NCBI GenBank assembly: GCA_943330745.2
Contig: CALQIX020000017.1
Span: 1-64,000, forward strand
DNA length: 64,000 bases
Reading direction: 5' to 3'
Source: Lishizhenia tianjinensis
GTDB lineage: Bacteria; Bacteroidota; Bacteroidia; Flavobacteriales_D; Crocinitomicaceae
Position 1 is the first letter of the stretch. Each line of letters starts with the position of its first letter. The notes below the pieces were generated by a model. The model was given only the letters and a program-made list of their open reading frames with translations. It made no database searches and was not told where the DNA came from. The translations under genes and the position numbers were made by a program. Below are positions 9,801-17,977 of this stretch, piece by piece.

Positions 9801-10345
9801 TCGCACCCAGCTAAATTTACCAATCGAGCACAATCACCAGAATTAGCCATACCCATTCTCGTCCAAACTCCTCCTGCTGTCCATCCAGCTGCTGGATAAG
9901 AACATCCTACAGCTCCCGGTGTAGTTGGATTTGAATCAAACAAAGTAGTATTACTAATTGGAGCAACAATTTTGCAGTTATTATCTGACATGATTAAATC
10001 ATTTGCAGGCAAATCAATGTTTGGGTCGCTATTATTATAAACTAAAATAATTGTTCCAAGCGGGACACATTGCCAAATTGAATTGTATGAAAAACGATTG
10101 CACCCAGCAGCAATTCCACCAGTACCGTGGTATCCACTGTTGTCATCAATAATCCATCCGCGAATATCGACACAAGGAGGAGGGCCGCCCAGGCAATTAT
10201 AGCTAGCAACGGTGTCAACAACAACAAATTCGATGTATTCTTGAGATCCAGCTGGGCCATTTGAAAATTCATTGATAATAATCGTTTGCGCCATAAGGAA
10301 CTTAGAACTCAAAAGTAATAAACAGAGAAAGAAAAACTTTTTCAT
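6875..10345 (-). CDS. Large T9SS type B cargo protein with lamin-tail-like N-terminus and internal repeats
   Basis: A protein of 1156 residues with signal peptide MKKFFFLCLLLLSSKFLMAQ. Residues ~21-230 begin TIIINEFSNGPAGSQEYIEF, the opening of the lamin-tail/LTD fold often seen at the front of secreted Bacteroidota proteins. The middle holds two ~75-residue units of the form NAGxDQxxCxG...GPCPS...LTVxP. Three ~56-residue units follow with the core ELPYxWNGxxFNxSGxQ and CDSxxxLNL. The end is a type B sorting domain (PTAFTPDGDNANDTWEL, VYIYNRWGN, WNG, MPVGTYYFIIEY, TGIVTLVK). It is therefore expected to be displayed or released through T9SS, perhaps as an adhesin. No catalytic residues are recognised. 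The gene stands alone on the minus strand. Confidence 0.87.
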   Translation of the reverse strand: MKKFFFLCLLLLSSKFLMAQTIIINEFSNGPAGSQEYIEFVVVDTVASYNCLGGPPPCVDIRGWIIDDNSGYHGTGGIAAGCNRFSYNSIWQCVPLGTIILVYNNSDPNIDLPANDLIMSDNNCKIVAPISNTTLFDSNPTTPGAVGCSYPAAGWTAGGVWTRMGMANSGDCARLVNLAGCEVASMCYGDVNLNTQIFFASGGSGADNVWYFNGGNPTVQANWSEGCADNETSIDASSCGSDLQTPGVANNVLNSVFIAQFNNNCQPITPISSNLSVSVGSTCNCDGTATVSVTGSIGPYTYDWYNSANNSINQSSSIATNLCAGNYYCVVSSIIGCSDTVNVSIVNLCNFGTFASATRVENCLINQFYNTSATNAADQINTSGIQYENFNYGDFFSNSNTLILRGSEVKTWKNPGGNVCGSNLNYTIYTVGNRPTNPIFTILNLPFKESCNVGTSTFPTGGPCLNASDQKWSKENYAIDLTTFPAGNYVLEVFYSVPGSNSSTTGCSDTVFVNNNGTNYLAYYQLKNQPTISANGPLTFCNGGSVGLSSNYTSGNLWSTNATSQSITVNSTGNYTLTVDLNNNCPDLTDTETITVTPASTVNAGLDQTICEGDLASLNGSIGGSATGFSWTSNSGTFSNPASLTSSFSSNSTQLITLTATGPCPSIQDNVLITVNPTPTINAGIDQQVCAGGSITLTGQLGGSTNSALWTAPTGTFSNATTLTTTYTPAITSGTITLTLTGNGPCPSVNDQLTLTVDPITTPLFDPIAPICVGDLFVLPNQSNNLINGAWTPAVNPLPLVSTTYLFTPTTGQCASNTNTTVIVNPTYATTENKTICANELPYNWNGVIFNASGTQTITLNTINTCDSVITMNLQVSNILSSTNTISICENQLPYVWNGLVFNSAGTQTATLLSNAGCDSLATLNLAISLVLTSTTDQAICTNELPYSWNGLTFNGSGSQSITLTNVNGCDSIAILNLTVNTIPPAPVVGNDSTYCQNDIPEAIFALSTGTIFWYSDQNLTDFLSAESSYIPEQTSGTTEYFATQLVNGCQGPSASVFVTFDECSIIIPTAFTPDGDNANDTWELNGIDQIFPKNKVYIYNRWGNLIFESVVGNYESNSWNGLYNNELMPVGTYYFIIEYNDGNRPGETGIVTLVK

Positions 10346-10492
10346 TGCAATCGCTTAATTTTTATCTGGCCGAGTAACATAAATTAAAATAGTAAATTCC
10401 GCCGGAAAGTTAGTAATAATCTTGATTCTATCAATTTTCTTTGGACAATTAACAATCTTTTAATCTTTTAATAAATATAAATGGCGAATTAC

Positions 10493-10524
10493 TTGACAAG
10501 GGGGGGTGTGATGTTGTACATTTG
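10493..10524 (+). promoter_or_regulatory. Bacteroidota-type promoter of queA
   Basis: TTG at 10493-10495 and TACATTTG at 10517-10524 are 21 bp apart, matching the Bacteroidota consensus TTG-N17-23-TAnnTTTG. Transcription would start near 10531, about 15 nt before the queA ATG. Confidence 0.7.
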
Positions 10525-10545
10525 TAATCCTTAAAAAATGAACTT

Positions 10546-11604
10546 ATGAGTAAAATGAAATTATCGGAATTCTTATTTGATCTTCCAGATGAGTTAGTTG
10601 CAGAATATCCAGCTGAAAACCGTGATGAAGCAAAATTAATGGTGCTTCACCGTAAAACGGGTCAAATTGAGCACCGACTTTTCAAAGATATCATGGATTA
10701 TTTTGATGAGGGTGATGTAATGATAATGAACAATACACGCGTTTTTCCAGCTAGGATGTATGGAAATAAAGAAAAAACAGGTGCAAAGATTGAAGTGTTT
10801 TTGTTGCGCGAATTGAATCGAGAAAGCCTTTTGTGGGATGTGTTGGTTGATCCAGCGCGAAAAATAAGAATTGGAAATAAATTGTATTTCGGCGAGGACG
10901 ACTCGTTGGTTGCAGAGGTAATTGATAATACGACTTCACGTGGCAGAACATTGCGTTTTCTTTTTGATGGTACGTATGAAGAATTTAAGCAAAAAATCAC
11001 TGAATTAGGTGAAACTCCTTTGCCAAAATACATCAAACGTGATGTTGAACCAAGTGACGAAGAGAGATATCAAACCATTTTCGCGAAAGAAGAGGGTGCA
11101 GTAGCTGCTCCAACTGCTGGACTTCATTTTTCACGTGAATTAATGAAAAAATTAGAAATTAAAGGGATAAATTTTGCCGAAGTAACTCTACACGTTGGTT
11201 TAGGAACGTTTAGACCTGTTGAAGTGGAAGATTTGACGAAACATAAAATGGATTCTGAACAGGTAATCATTACGCAAAATGCCGCTGATATCGTGAATGA
11301 GGCTAAACGAAATAGAAAAAAAGTCTGTGCGGTTGGTACAACTTCTATTCGGGCAACGGAAACTTCTGTATCAACGGATGGAATGCTAAAACCTTACGAT
11401 GGTTGGACAAATAAATTCATTTTTCCTCCGTATGATTTTTCTGTTGCAGATTGTATGATTACGAATTTCCATACTCCGCTTTCCACGTTGTTAATGATGA
11501 TTTCTGCTTTTTGTGGTCATAGTTTAATGATGGAAGGATACAAGCAAGCGATTGAGCATAAATATCGTTTTTATTCTTACGGTGACGCAATGTTAATTCT
11601 ATAG
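10546..11604 (+). CDS. queA: S-adenosylmethionine:tRNA ribosyltransferase-isomerase QueA
   Basis: QueA transfers and isomerises the ribosyl part of S-adenosylmethionine onto the 7-aminomethyl-7-deazaguanine of tRNA, forming epoxyqueuosine in queuosine synthesis. The protein has 352 residues, the usual family size. Visible family motifs include [19 protein letters not shown] near the start, [13 protein letters not shown] (~60), [14 protein letters not shown] (~185), [10 protein letters not shown] (~215), [11 protein letters not shown] (~265), and [18 protein letters not shown] (~305). The start at 10546 agrees with the promoter just upstream; an alternative ATG at 10555 would remove only three residues. 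tatC follows 67 bp downstream. No other queuosine gene lies in the window. Confidence 0.97.
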   Translation: MSKMKLSEFLFDLPDELVAEYPAENRDEAKLMVLHRKTGQIEHRLFKDIMDYFDEGDVMIMNNTRVFPARMYGNKEKTGAKIEVFLLRELNRESLLWDVLVDPARKIRIGNKLYFGEDDSLVAEVIDNTTSRGRTLRFLFDGTYEEFKQKITELGETPLPKYIKRDVEPSDEERYQTIFAKEEGAVAAPTAGLHFSRELMKKLEIKGINFAEVTLHVGLGTFRPVEVEDLTKHKMDSEQVIITQNAADIVNEAKRNRKKVCAVGTTSIRATETSVSTDGMLKPYDGWTNKFIFPPYDFSVADCMITNFHTPLSTLLMMISAFCGHSLMMEGYKQAIEHKYRFYSYGDAMLIL

Positions 11605-11671
11605 TGTACCATTCGTTTTTTATCGCCTGAGTATGATTCAATATTGATGAAAATGAATATATTTGAGTGAA

Positions 11672-12463
11672 ATGAGCGATAATAAACAAATGACTTTTCT
11701 TGGTCATCTTGAGGAATTGAGGTGGAGATTGGTTCGCGCTGCGGCTGCAATCATTGTTTTTGCTATTGTAATTTGGTCATACCAAGAATGGATTATGGAT
11801 CATATCTTTCTTTCTATGAATAAGAAGGGTTTCATAACTTTTAGGTTGATGTGCGATTATTTTGGCATCTGTATCGAAGAAATTCCGATCAAAATGCAAA
11901 GTATGACCATGGGAGGACAATTTTCCTATGCATTAATGATGAGTTTTATGGGAGGTATTGTTTTTTCTTTTCCTTATCTCTTTTACCAATTGTGGAGTTT
12001 CGTAAAACCCGGATTAAAACTCAATGAAATCAATGCAACAAAAGGAATCGTTTTCTATGTGAGTGTCCTTTTTTTTCTCGGAATAATCTTCGGTTATTTT
12101 GTTGTTGCGCCCATTTCCGTTCAATTTTTTGGGAGTTATCAGATAAGCAAACAAATAGAAAATAATTTCACCATTAGCTCTTATATGAGTACAGTGGTGT
12201 CAACGGTTTTTTATTCTGGATTGTTATTTCTACTTCCTGTAGTGTCTTATCTGTTGACAAGAATTGGATTAATAACACCTGAATTTTTAAGGAAATATAG
12301 AAAACATGCAATTGTGGTGGTGTTAATTCTTGCCGCAATTATTACCCCACCCGATGTGATTTCTCAAATAATCGTTTCCATTCCGATTTTGATTTTGTAC
12401 GAAGTTGGAATTATCGTTTCAGCTCGTGCAGCAAAAAAAATAGCAGCAGCATCAACTAATTAA
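11672..12463 (+). CDS. tatC: Twin-arginine translocase subunit TatC
   Basis: TatC is the inner-membrane receptor for folded twin-arginine substrates. The open frame begins with TTG at 11663, but the ATG at 11672 (MSDNKQMTFLGHLEELRWRL) is the natural start and gives 263 residues. The signature HLEELRWRLVR is at the N-terminus, followed by a first membrane segment and then a long periplasmic loop that is larger than in E. coli. Conserved FPYLFYQLWSFVKPGL follows at ~108-123, then further helices and the late R-K-Y-R-K-H...ITPPDVISQ motif. No tatA/tatB is nearby, so it is an orphan tat gene here. A DUF5686 gene starts 6 bp after the stop, which suggests one transcript. Confidence 0.95.
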   Translation: MSDNKQMTFLGHLEELRWRLVRAAAAIIVFAIVIWSYQEWIMDHIFLSMNKKGFITFRLMCDYFGICIEEIPIKMQSMTMGGQFSYALMMSFMGGIVFSFPYLFYQLWSFVKPGLKLNEINATKGIVFYVSVLFFLGIIFGYFVVAPISVQFFGSYQISKQIENNFTISSYMSTVVSTVFYSGLLFLLPVVSYLLTRIGLITPEFLRKYRKHAIVVVLILAAIITPPDVISQIIVSIPILILYEVGIIVSARAAKKIAAASTN

Positions 12464-12469
12464 TTAGGT

Positions 12470-14932
12470 ATGCGATTCAAGTTAATTTTCATACTTATTT
12501 TTTGTTTTCCATTAGTGGTTTTATCTCAACAAACAGTGATAACTGGGGTTGTGACGGATGTAAGTACAAACGAGAAATTACCTTATGTTTCTGTTCGGTT
12601 TTTAGATTCAAAGATCGGAACACTCACAGATTCCGTTGGAAGGTTTAAATTAGAAACGTATTATGCCACTGATTCTCTCCGTTTTTCATTGTCCGGATTT
12701 GTGTCCCAAACTGTTCGTATAAAAAGAGATGAAACCCAAGAGGTCAATATTCAATTGGGAATACTAACGGATGATTTGGCAGAAATTGTGATTTTAACCC
12801 CCGATGAGTTTCCGTCCACGCGATTACACAAAAGAATGGTAGCCAATAAACCCATTAATAACAAAGAAAAATTAAATTCGTATGAGTACGATTTATATAG
12901 TAAAATTCAATTTGACCTAAATAATTTGGATGATAATTTTGGTAAAAATGGAGTGGTTAAGCGCCTAGATTTGATCATGGATTACTTGGATTCTACAACA
13001 ACCGGAGAGAATTATTTACCACTCATTTTAAGCGAGAATTATTCAAACTTCTATTTCAAGAACAATCCGAAAATTAAAAAAGAGCTGATTCAAGCTACTC
13101 AAATTACAGGGATAGACAATCTGCAAATCAATCAGTTTTTGGGTGATATGTATTTGGATGTCAATGTGTATGATAATGTGATTGATGTATTCAATAAATC
13201 ATTTATAAGTCCCACTTCACCCATAGCTAGAAGCTATTACAAGTTTTTTCTAGAGGATTCCACGTTCATTGATAATGATTGGTGCTATAAGTTGCGGTTT
13301 TTACCGAAGCGTTCGGGTGATTTGACCTTTCAAGGCGAAATGTGGATTCATGATACCACCTACGCCATCAAGCTCATAAAAGCTTCTATTGCATCTGACG
13401 CCAATTTAAATTACATACAAGATTTGTATCTGGAGCATCGATTTGATCAAGTGGAGAAGGAAGTTTGGATGTTGAAAGAGGAGCGGCTGATTGCTAACAT
13501 TAAGCTCACGCAAAAGACTAAAATTTATGGGATTTATGCCCGAAAAAATAGTACACGAAGAAATTATGTGATTAATGCTAAGCGTGATCCTGAATTTTAT
13601 ACCACCGGTAATGCGATTCAGGTTATGGATAGTGCTAAAATTCGACCCGAATCCTATTGGCAATCCGTTAGAACAGAACAATTAACCCAACAACAAGAAG
13701 GCATAGTTGACATGGTCGATTCATTGAATAGTTTGCCCTTTTTTCAAACTTTAAAGAATTTAACCTATTTCTCAACGACAGGGTACTATCCGGTTGGAAA
13801 ATTAGAATATGGTAGCGCATTTACCCTTGTTTCTTTCAATCAAGTTGAAAAATTTAGAACTGCTTTTGCTTTGAGAACATCCAATAATTTTTCCAAAAGA
13901 CTCGAATTAGGCGGAAGAATCGCTTATGGTTTTGGAGATGAGCGTTTCAAATATGGCCTAACAACACGCTTCAATATTACGCCCAAGAAGCGAGGAATGA
14001 TGACGGCTTATTATACCTATGATATTGAGCAAATTGGTCAATCGCCAACGGCAGCATCTATGGGATCAACTTTTGCTACTGTTTTGAGTACCGCTCCCTT
14101 TGATAAATTAACGTTTGTAAAAAAGACGGGGATAAGTTTAGAAAAAGACATAAAGAAAGATGTAGTAATATTTTCTGCATTTGATTGGAAAGAATTTACA
14201 CCGTTGGGTTTAGCTAATTATTTGAAATTAAATCAAACTACTGGGTTAAATGATACAATTAGTAATATTCGTACAGCAGAGGTTACAGCTCGTTTTCGAT
14301 GGACAAAAGACGAAGAATTTTTAGCAGGACAATTTGATCGCACAAGTTTACGCTCAGTTTTTCCAATACTCTCTATTCAAGCAATTTTCGGAATTAAAGG
14401 AATTGCAGGAAGCCAATACAATTATCAAAAGCTTGAGTTTCAGTTGGAGCATAATGCGCAAGTTGGAATTTTTGGTCGCATGCGTTATGGAGCTATTGCC
14501 GGATATATTTTTGGAAATACAGCTTATCCTTTGTTGAAAGTACACGAGGGAAATCAATCGTTGTGGTTGTTGACAAGTGCTTTCAATAATCTCAATTTTT
14601 TAGAATTTATTTCAGACCGTTACGTGGGAGCTTTTATTGAAAATCATTGGGAAGGATTGTTGTTTGACCGCATACCCATTAACAAGAAACTCAAATGGAG
14701 ATTATTAACAACAGGTAGGGTAGCGTATGGTGCCATAAGTGCCCGGCATGAACAAGAAATGTTGATTCCAACTTTTGTGAAGCGTTTTGGAAATGTACCA
14801 TATATTGAATCTTCCATCGGAATAGAGAATATTTTGAAGGCACTTCGGGTAGATTTGGTATGGAGAATGACACATCAAATACCTGGAGTTTCACCTCTGG
14901 GCGTTCGCGCTCGTCTTTCTTTAAATTTTTAG
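12470..14932 (+). CDS. DUF5686 and carboxypeptidase-regulatory-like domain outer-membrane protein
   Basis: A protein of 820 residues with signal peptide MRFKLIFILIFCFPLVVLSQ. Residues ~21-95 form a carboxypeptidase-regulatory-like beta-sandwich (VITGVVTDVSTNEKLPYVSV, GTLTDSVGRFKL, LSGFVSQ), the domain that precedes many Bacteroidota TonB-dependent receptors. The remaining ~700 residues match the DUF5686 family by length, by the region YDLYSKIQFDLNN and by the barrel-like second half ending ...GVSPLGVRARLSLNF. It is expected in the outer membrane; the substrate or role of the family is not known to me. It lies 6 bp after tatC and is probably co-transcribed. The family call is secure, the function is not. 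Confidence 0.85.
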   Translation: MRFKLIFILIFCFPLVVLSQQTVITGVVTDVSTNEKLPYVSVRFLDSKIGTLTDSVGRFKLETYYATDSLRFSLSGFVSQTVRIKRDETQEVNIQLGILTDDLAEIVILTPDEFPSTRLHKRMVANKPINNKEKLNSYEYDLYSKIQFDLNNLDDNFGKNGVVKRLDLIMDYLDSTTTGENYLPLILSENYSNFYFKNNPKIKKELIQATQITGIDNLQINQFLGDMYLDVNVYDNVIDVFNKSFISPTSPIARSYYKFFLEDSTFIDNDWCYKLRFLPKRSGDLTFQGEMWIHDTTYAIKLIKASIASDANLNYIQDLYLEHRFDQVEKEVWMLKEERLIANIKLTQKTKIYGIYARKNSTRRNYVINAKRDPEFYTTGNAIQVMDSAKIRPESYWQSVRTEQLTQQQEGIVDMVDSLNSLPFFQTLKNLTYFSTTGYYPVGKLEYGSAFTLVSFNQVEKFRTAFALRTSNNFSKRLELGGRIAYGFGDERFKYGLTTRFNITPKKRGMMTAYYTYDIEQIGQSPTAASMGSTFATVLSTAPFDKLTFVKKTGISLEKDIKKDVVIFSAFDWKEFTPLGLANYLKLNQTTGLNDTISNIRTAEVTARFRWTKDEEFLAGQFDRTSLRSVFPILSIQAIFGIKGIAGSQYNYQKLEFQLEHNAQVGIFGRMRYGAIAGYIFGNTAYPLLKVHEGNQSLWLLTSAFNNLNFLEFISDRYVGAFIENHWEGLLFDRIPINKKLKWRLLTTGRVAYGAISARHEQEMLIPTFVKRFGNVPYIESSIGIENILKALRVDLVWRMTHQIPGVSPLGVRARLSLNF

Positions 14933-14976
14933 TTTCCGATTGTTATAAAAATATTTCCTAAAATAAAAGAAATTGT

Positions 14977-14984
14977 TATTTTTG
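14977..14984 (+). promoter_or_regulatory. -7 element (TATTTTTG) upstream of the tRNA gene
   Basis: TATTTTTG at 14977-14984 matches the TAnnTTTG element of Bacteroidota sigma-A promoters and sits 36 bp before the tRNA. No well-spaced TTG -33 element is seen, so this is a partial match. Confidence 0.45.
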
Positions 14985-15019
14985 CACCCGGATTGATCGA
15001 ATTCGTTCTACTTTCCAAC

Positions 15020-15093
15020 GGTCCTATAGCTCATTCGGTTAGAGCAACTGACTCATAATCAGTAGGTGCTTGGTTCGATTCCAAGTGGGACCA
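15020..15093 (+). tRNA. tRNA with anticodon CAT (probably tRNA-Ile2; elongator Met possible)
   Basis: A 74-nt cloverleaf folds cleanly: acceptor GGTCCTA/TGGGACC, D arm GCTC...GAGC, anticodon arm ACTGA-CTCATAA-TCAGT with anticodon CAT at 15054-15056, T arm CTTGG-TTCGATT-CCAAG, discriminator A. CCA is not encoded. A CAT anticodon is shared by initiator Met, elongator Met and the lysidine-modified Ile2. The C4-G69 and C5-G68 acceptor pairs match the determinants known for the lysidine synthetase TilS in E. coli tRNA-Ile2 and differ from E. coli elongator Met. This favours Ile2, though those rules may not hold strictly in Bacteroidota. No three-GC anticodon stem of an initiator is present. Confidence 0.9.
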
Positions 15094-15108
15094 CGTCTTT
15101 AAACTCTA

Positions 15109-15150
15109 AACCCTTGATTATCAATTAGTTAGTCAGGGGTTTTTTCTTTG
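15109..15150 (+). terminator. Rho-independent terminator after the tRNA
   Basis: AACCCTTGA (15109-15117) pairs with TCAGGGGTT (15133-15141) as a 9-bp stem with one G-U pair, and is followed by a T run (15141-15145). It lies 16 bp after the tRNA end. Confidence 0.75.
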
Positions 15151-15468
15151 AGTGTAACATCCAGTGTAACATTTAAGGACTCGAACCTATGATTTTTGGG
15201 TCATTTTTTAGGGTTTTTTAGGTGTGTTTTAACCATTTTTCAACACTTTTTTAGACCATTTCACGCTAAAATGTAGCGCCTCCAAAGTGTGATTTTTATG
15301 TTTTTTGATACTTCTTTTCAAAATTTTCGAAGAAAATATCACTTTCTTTTAAAGAAATTTCATTCAATATTTTGTAAGTTCTTAAAAATGAGTGGAAAAT
15401 TATGATGTATAAATCTAATCATTGTAAATATGTTTTCGAATGAGCGATTTCAAATTCCGTTTTGTTTA
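15151..15468. other. Non-coding stretch after the tRNA with a T-arm look-alike; possible old attachment site
   Basis: No gene is seen. Read on the minus strand, 15177-15187 gives GGTTCGAGTCC, the consensus of a tRNA T arm, outside any complete tRNA. Short repeated GTGTAACAT words sit just before it (15152-15170). A tRNA followed by a partial tRNA-like end and then a truncated accessory gene is the expected look of a decayed integration site, but no integrase is present and the two tRNA sequences are not identical. Confidence 0.3.
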
Positions 15469-15942
15469 TCATGAACCATATTGTTGGGTAATTTTCATCA
15501 ATTCAATTAAATTATACTCTTTCAACTTTGAAGGTAGTTTATGTAAAACTGAATCTTGCTCTTCGGCCAGATACTCCAAATGATTTAATAAATCTACTAA
15601 AAGAAACTCTTTGGTGACAGATTTTGGAAACGATGTTTTTAACTTAAACTCAAAGTGTTTACCATTCAACTCAAATTTTCCTTTTCGTTTATGATTGTAA
15701 ACCCAAGTTATGTTATACAGTTGGGTTAATCCAAATCCAAGATTGTTATATGAGTTTGGAGACAATAATAGGAAATCATCATCTTTTAAAAAACGCTCAA
15801 TTAGTGTTTGATCGTCAGGAGGAACTAAACCAAATTTTGATTTATGAGGAGCATAATATAACCCTTGACTTACTTGAATCAATATTCCTTCAGAAGTTAA
15901 TTCTGCTAAGTGTCTGTCAATTGAATTGGAAAAATATTCCAA
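15469..15942 (-). pseudogene. 5'-truncated AbiEi/DUF6088-like antitoxin fragment
   Basis: The frame codes for about 157 residues but its first possible start is a TTG at 15940-15942, two codons after an in-frame TGA. The protein begins in the middle of what should be a winged-helix domain: NSIDRHLAELTSEGILIQVS then GLYYAPHKSKFG, the helix and wing end of AbiEi-type antitoxins. It continues through a DUF6088-like part (PPDDQTLIERFL, LLLSPNSYNNLGFGLTQLYN, NHKRKGKFELNGKHFEFK). Family members usually have ~40-50 more residues at the front. No AbiEii nucleotidyltransferase toxin gene is adjacent. I infer a decayed, partnerless antitoxin left by an accessory element next to the tRNA. A functional short protein cannot be excluded. 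Confidence 0.65.
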
Positions 15943-16164
15943 GTCATTGTTTCAAACGTGAATAAGCTAGAAAAATTAAGGGAGCTCAATCTCGTTATTC
16001 ATTCAAACAAAATCTACAAATACAACAGGTACAAAACTTTGTTTTTTTTCTAGATGTAAAGCGTAAGTAAAGAATTTTTTGTATTATTGCATCATCAATT
16101 GAAGTACAAAATCTAGGTATCTTCTGTTAAATCACACACATTTTATTGATTATCAACAACATTT

Positions 16165-17976
16165 ATGGATATTAAAGAACTTGAAAAGAAAAAAATTTCT
16201 GATTTGCGCGTTATTGCTGAAACTTTAGGCATTGGTAATGCAAATGAACTAAAGAAAGATGAAATAATAAAACTATTAGTCGCAAACAGCACCAACGAAT
16301 CAGTTGAAACGGAAAAATCAGAAAAGGTTGTTCAAGATGCAGAGATAAAAAAAACACGAGTAAGAACTCGAAAAATTAGTGATGCTCCACATGTAGAACC
16401 TCCAGTATCGTTATTTGATGAAACACCAGTAGTTATTGAGCAAAAGATTTTAAAAGAAGATATAGTAATACCTGCAACGCCAAAAGCCGAGTCACCGGAA
16501 AAATCCGAAAAGGTAGATCGCACCTCGCCGATAAATTCGGGACAAAAAAAGCCCGGAGCAGATAATCGTAATGCTGCCCCAAAAAAGGTAGAAAATAGAC
16601 AAGGCGAAAATAGACAGGTAGAAAATCGTCCACACGAAAACCGAACCAATGAAAACCGACCTCAGGAAAGAAGAAATCCAGAGAATCGTAATCAAGATAA
16701 TAGAAATACAGAGAATCGCAATTCGGAGAATCGTAATCCGGAGAATCGCAATCCAGAAAATAGAAACCCAGAATCGCGCACTCCGGATAATAGGAATTCA
16801 GATTCACGTAATCACGAGGAAAGCAAACAAGCTGAAAAAGATTATTCAGCTTTTGATTTGGTTGGAATTGTTTCAGCAGAAGGGGTATTGGAAGTGATTC
16901 AAGAAGGATTTGGTTTTTTACGTTCCTCAGATTACAATTATTTGCCTTCTCCAGATGATGTGTACGTTTCACAAAATCAGATTAAATTATTTGGACTTAA
17001 AACAGGAGATACTGTAAAAGGAACGATTCGTCCACCAAGAGAAGGGGAGAAGTACTTTCCACTAGTAAAAGTAGAATCCATCAATGGTAGAGATCCATCG
17101 TATATTCGGGATCGTGTTCCTTTTCAATATTTAACACCTTTGTTTCCGGATGAGAAATTCAAATTGACGGGACACAGTCAAGAAACGCTTTCAACGCGTG
17201 TTATGGATTTGTTTGCTCCAATTGGTAAAGGACAACGCGGAATGATTGTGGCGCAACCAAAAACGGGTAAAACCATGTTATTAAAGGACGTGGCAAATGC
17301 GATAGCAGCAAATCATCCAGAGACCTATCTAATTGTTTTGTTGATTGATGAGCGTCCTGAGGAAGTAACAGACATGGCTCGAAGCGTAAAAGCTGAAGTA
17401 ATTGCATCGACATTTGATGAACCGGCAGAACGTCATGTGAAAGTTGCCAATATGGTACTTGAGAAAGCCAAACGAATGGTAGAATGTGGTCATGATGTTT
17501 GTATCCTATTAGATTCAATTACACGTTTAGCTAGAGCCTACAATACGGTTTCTCCTGCATCAGGTAAGGTATTGTCGGGTGGGGTGGATGCCAATGCGCT
17601 TCACAAACCGAAACGATTCTTTGGTTCTGCTCGGAAGATTGAAAATGGAGGTTCGCTTTCTATCTTAGCAACTGCATTAGTTGATACAGGATCCAAAATG
17701 GATGAGGTTATCTTCGAAGAGTTCAAAGGTACAGGTAATATGGAACTTCAATTGGATCGTAAAATTGCAAATCGTCGAATTTATCCAGCAATTGATATTA
17801 CTGCTTCAGGTACACGAAGAGAAGATTTATTGGTTAGTAAGGATGTGTTGCAACGCGTTTGGTTGATCCGTAAATTTATTGCGGATATGAACCCAATTGA
17901 GGCTATGGAATTCTTGAAATCACACATGGATAACACAAGATCTAACGAAGAGTTTTTAGTTTCAATGAATAGTTAG
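16165..17976 (+). CDS. rho: Transcription termination factor Rho with Asn/Arg/Glu-rich insertion
   Basis: Rho is the hexameric RNA-dependent ATPase that ends transcription. Its 603 residues exceed the ~420 of E. coli. Residues 1-42 are the Rho N-terminal helical domain ([19 protein letters not shown]). Residues ~142-217 form a low-complexity tract of N-R-x-x-E-N-R and P-E-N-R-N units. The RNA-binding cold-shock-like domain follows ([20 protein letters not shown]), then the ATPase core with Walker A QPKTGKT at ~364, [31 protein letters not shown] and the R-loop region [20 protein letters not shown]. Insertions of this kind between the N-domain and RNA-binding domain are known in Bacteroidota and Actinobacteria and bind RNA or phase-separate in some species. 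A DUF4199 gene follows after 1 bp. Confidence 0.97.
   Translation: MDIKELEKKKISDLRVIAETLGIGNANELKKDEIIKLLVANSTNESVETEKSEKVVQDAEIKKTRVRTRKISDAPHVEPPVSLFDETPVVIEQKILKEDIVIPATPKAESPEKSEKVDRTSPINSGQKKPGADNRNAAPKKVENRQGENRQVENRPHENRTNENRPQERRNPENRNQDNRNTENRNSENRNPENRNPENRNPESRTPDNRNSDSRNHEESKQAEKDYSAFDLVGIVSAEGVLEVIQEGFGFLRSSDYNYLPSPDDVYVSQNQIKLFGLKTGDTVKGTIRPPREGEKYFPLVKVESINGRDPSYIRDRVPFQYLTPLFPDEKFKLTGHSQETLSTRVMDLFAPIGKGQRGMIVAQPKTGKTMLLKDVANAIAANHPETYLIVLLIDERPEEVTDMARSVKAEVIASTFDEPAERHVKVANMVLEKAKRMVECGHDVCILLDSITRLARAYNTVSPASGKVLSGGVDANALHKPKRFFGSARKIENGGSLSILATALVDTGSKMDEVIFEEFKGTGNMELQLDRKIANRRIYPAIDITASGTRREDLLVSKDVLQRVWLIRKFIADMNPIEAMEFLKSHMDNTRSNEEFLVSMNS
16591..16818 (+). repeat. Low-complexity codon repeat inside rho (GAR-AAY-CGN units)
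   Basis: Units of the form GAA/GAG-AAT/AAC-CGT/AGA-AAT, often followed by CCN, repeat about twenty times and encode the basic E-N-R-N tract of Rho. Synonymous codons differ between copies, so this is not a fresh slippage array. Confidence 0.8.
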
Positions 17977-17977
17977 T

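Noticed and set aside
16591-16818. CRISPR-like array suggested by evenly spaced repeats
   Set aside because: The units are short, in frame, contiguous and encode a low-complexity protein tract; there are no spacers or cas genes.
16332-16972. Long minus-strand frames opposite rho
   Set aside because: They arise from the repetitive E-N-R-N codons read backwards and give Tyr/Phe/Asp/Ser-rich nonsense; rho is unmistakable.
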